The notes beneath the pieces are model-generated. The model worked only from the letters and a program-made list of their open reading frames with translations, was not told where the DNA came from and ran no database searches. Positions 62,952 to 64,000 of a DNA stretch of 64,000 bases are shown piece after piece. Origin of the DNA: Brugia malayi (lineage: Eukaryota > Nematoda > Chromadorea > Rhabditida > Onchocercidae); contig NW_025062479.1 in assembly GCF_000002995.4 (NCBI RefSeq), positions 5,511,221 to 5,575,220 on the forward strand, given 5' to 3'. Both the position numbers and the translations under genes were made by a program. Position 1 is the first letter of the stretch; the number at the start of each line of letters is the position of its first letter.

Positions 62952-64000
62952 ATTCATTAGCAAGTCCTTGAAGTGTTGATAAATCTCTTATTATGTAAAC
63001 TATAGTGCACTAGAAGCAGCAATTTTTAAACACAAACAAAATACAAACGATGGACGGCAGGTGAAATGAACTGACACTTAGGTCCTACATCAGAAGGTAA
63101 AAACAAAGTACTTTTCAAGGTGTCCAGGAAATTCCTTAATTTCTACGACCTGGTTTTATTTTTAGTCATCTGCTTACTTTCACAGAGAGACCTGCCATAA
63201 GTAAAGGTCAAAATTATATTACTTATGGTAGTATTCCATGAAAGAATACCATTTGCTGTTTCCATGCAGTTACTTCATCAGACAAGGGTTTGATAAGCAT
63301 ACAAGTCAATATTAGCATCTATAATCACAACTACATGGGGTTATTTCAGCAGCGTATGATACTTTGAATCGTGCCATGTTCATGTTTTCTTTATTTTCTT
63401 TATTATTCCTTGTTCAAAAATTTACATGGCTTTGAAATATACTGCGTTAAGTTTTGAAATCTTTTTTTCTATACAAATTAAACTCCAATTTCTATTCCCA
63501 AATTCACCGAATCATAGAGCGAACTGTATTCGACTTCGAAATTCCCCTCTTTAAGTTACACATCCGACTACAAAACAGCGACAAATGTACCGCTCAGACA
63601 GCACAAAATAAAAGCCCCTTCCACACCCACAATTTTGCGGATTTTCCAAACCATGCGCCATTTGAGAAAATGCCAAAGGTTTTGACTGTATTGAGAACAA
63701 TCGTTTCAGGATCTCATGAACACACAAGCTGCATTACTGTGAAACAGTGGGACTTTCATCTGGCAATTGTCGTAAAGGAGACACGAGCGTTCGTTGACAG
63801 ACCGGGTTGTTGCTGGCGTACGCAACATAATATTATAATACAATATGAATTCCAACACGATTTAAATAATTGAAACTGAATCTCGACCCAAATCAGGCTA
63901 TTAATCTTGCGATGAATGCCTGTGGTATACTTCAGCCGTCCGAAACAGTTTATTGCAATGCGGTCTCGCGGATGAAAAGTGGGCTTCATTAAATCTTGCA
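62952..64000. other. upstream flank of the DPY-21-type gene, no assigned gene
   Basis: Holds the promoter side of the minus-strand gene. An open plus-strand frame (63454-63873, 140 codons; its first ATG is only about halfway in) and an opposite frame (63756-63989) occupy a GC-richer stretch near the window edge. I recognise neither, and the window ends before any context. Confidence 0.4.

Noticed and set aside
1..64000. tRNA, rRNA, CRISPR, bacterial (Wolbachia-like) or transposon sequences
   Set aside because: I found no convincing A/B-box pairs, rRNA cores, spaced direct repeats, compact bacterial ORFs or transposase/reverse-transcriptase motifs by eye; tRNAscan, Infernal and a repeat library would be decisive.

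Overview
The window is nuclear DNA from a nematode, most likely a clade III (spirurid/filarial-type) worm. It is AT-rich. Its genes are cut into many short exons by introns of about 40-600 nt with TTTCAG/TTTTAG-type acceptors, and several start codons lie just downstream of an unpaired acceptor, as expected for spliced-leader trans-splicing. Protein identities come from family motifs I recognise; no search was run. I see no bacterial operons, CRISPR arrays, rRNA, convincing tRNA genes or recognisable transposons.

Layout. 1-7.3 kb: no supported gene. 7.3-9.7 kb (+): a type I membrane protein with one CUB and one LDLa domain. 9.7-18.2 kb: no supported gene. 18.3-22.0 kb (-): a CDC50/TMEM30 P4-ATPase (lipid flippase) beta subunit. 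22.7-42.4 kb (+): four genes in the same direction: GAR1 (H/ACA snoRNP), V-ATPase subunit C, the UFM1-specific protease UFSP2/ODR-8, and Bicaudal-D (dynein cargo adaptor). 44.0-50.6 kb (-): a peroxidasin-like haem peroxidase with two Ig domains and no LRRs. 50.7-56.0 kb: no supported gene. 56.0-63.0 kb (-): an RSBN1/DPY-21-type JmjC protein, the family of the worm H4K20me2 demethylase. The last 1 kb is unassigned.

Seven multi-exon models were built by joining exons with matching phases. Six give uninterrupted proteins: CUB-LDLa 339 aa, CDC50 364 aa, GAR1 236 aa, V-ATPase C 384 aa, UFSP2 576 aa, BicD 728 aa; the DPY-21-type model is also uninterrupted at 1052 aa. Only the peroxidasin model (about 1029 aa) needs a one-base frame correction near its C-terminus.

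The genes are mostly unrelated housekeeping or cell-biology functions and not one pathway; a shared transcript is at most possible for the closely spaced GAR1, V-ATPase C and UFSP2 genes. The points most worth a second look are: three apparent GC-AG introns; a duplicated ten-residue basic/Thr-Pro motif and a frame-neutral candidate cassette exon in the DPY-21-type gene; an LRR-less peroxidasin in which the residue before the distal His is Ala instead of the haem-linking Asp; frame-neutral RGG exons in GAR1; and a 170-bp CTA/CTG repeat upstream of Bicaudal-D. I found no clear undescribed multi-gene system.
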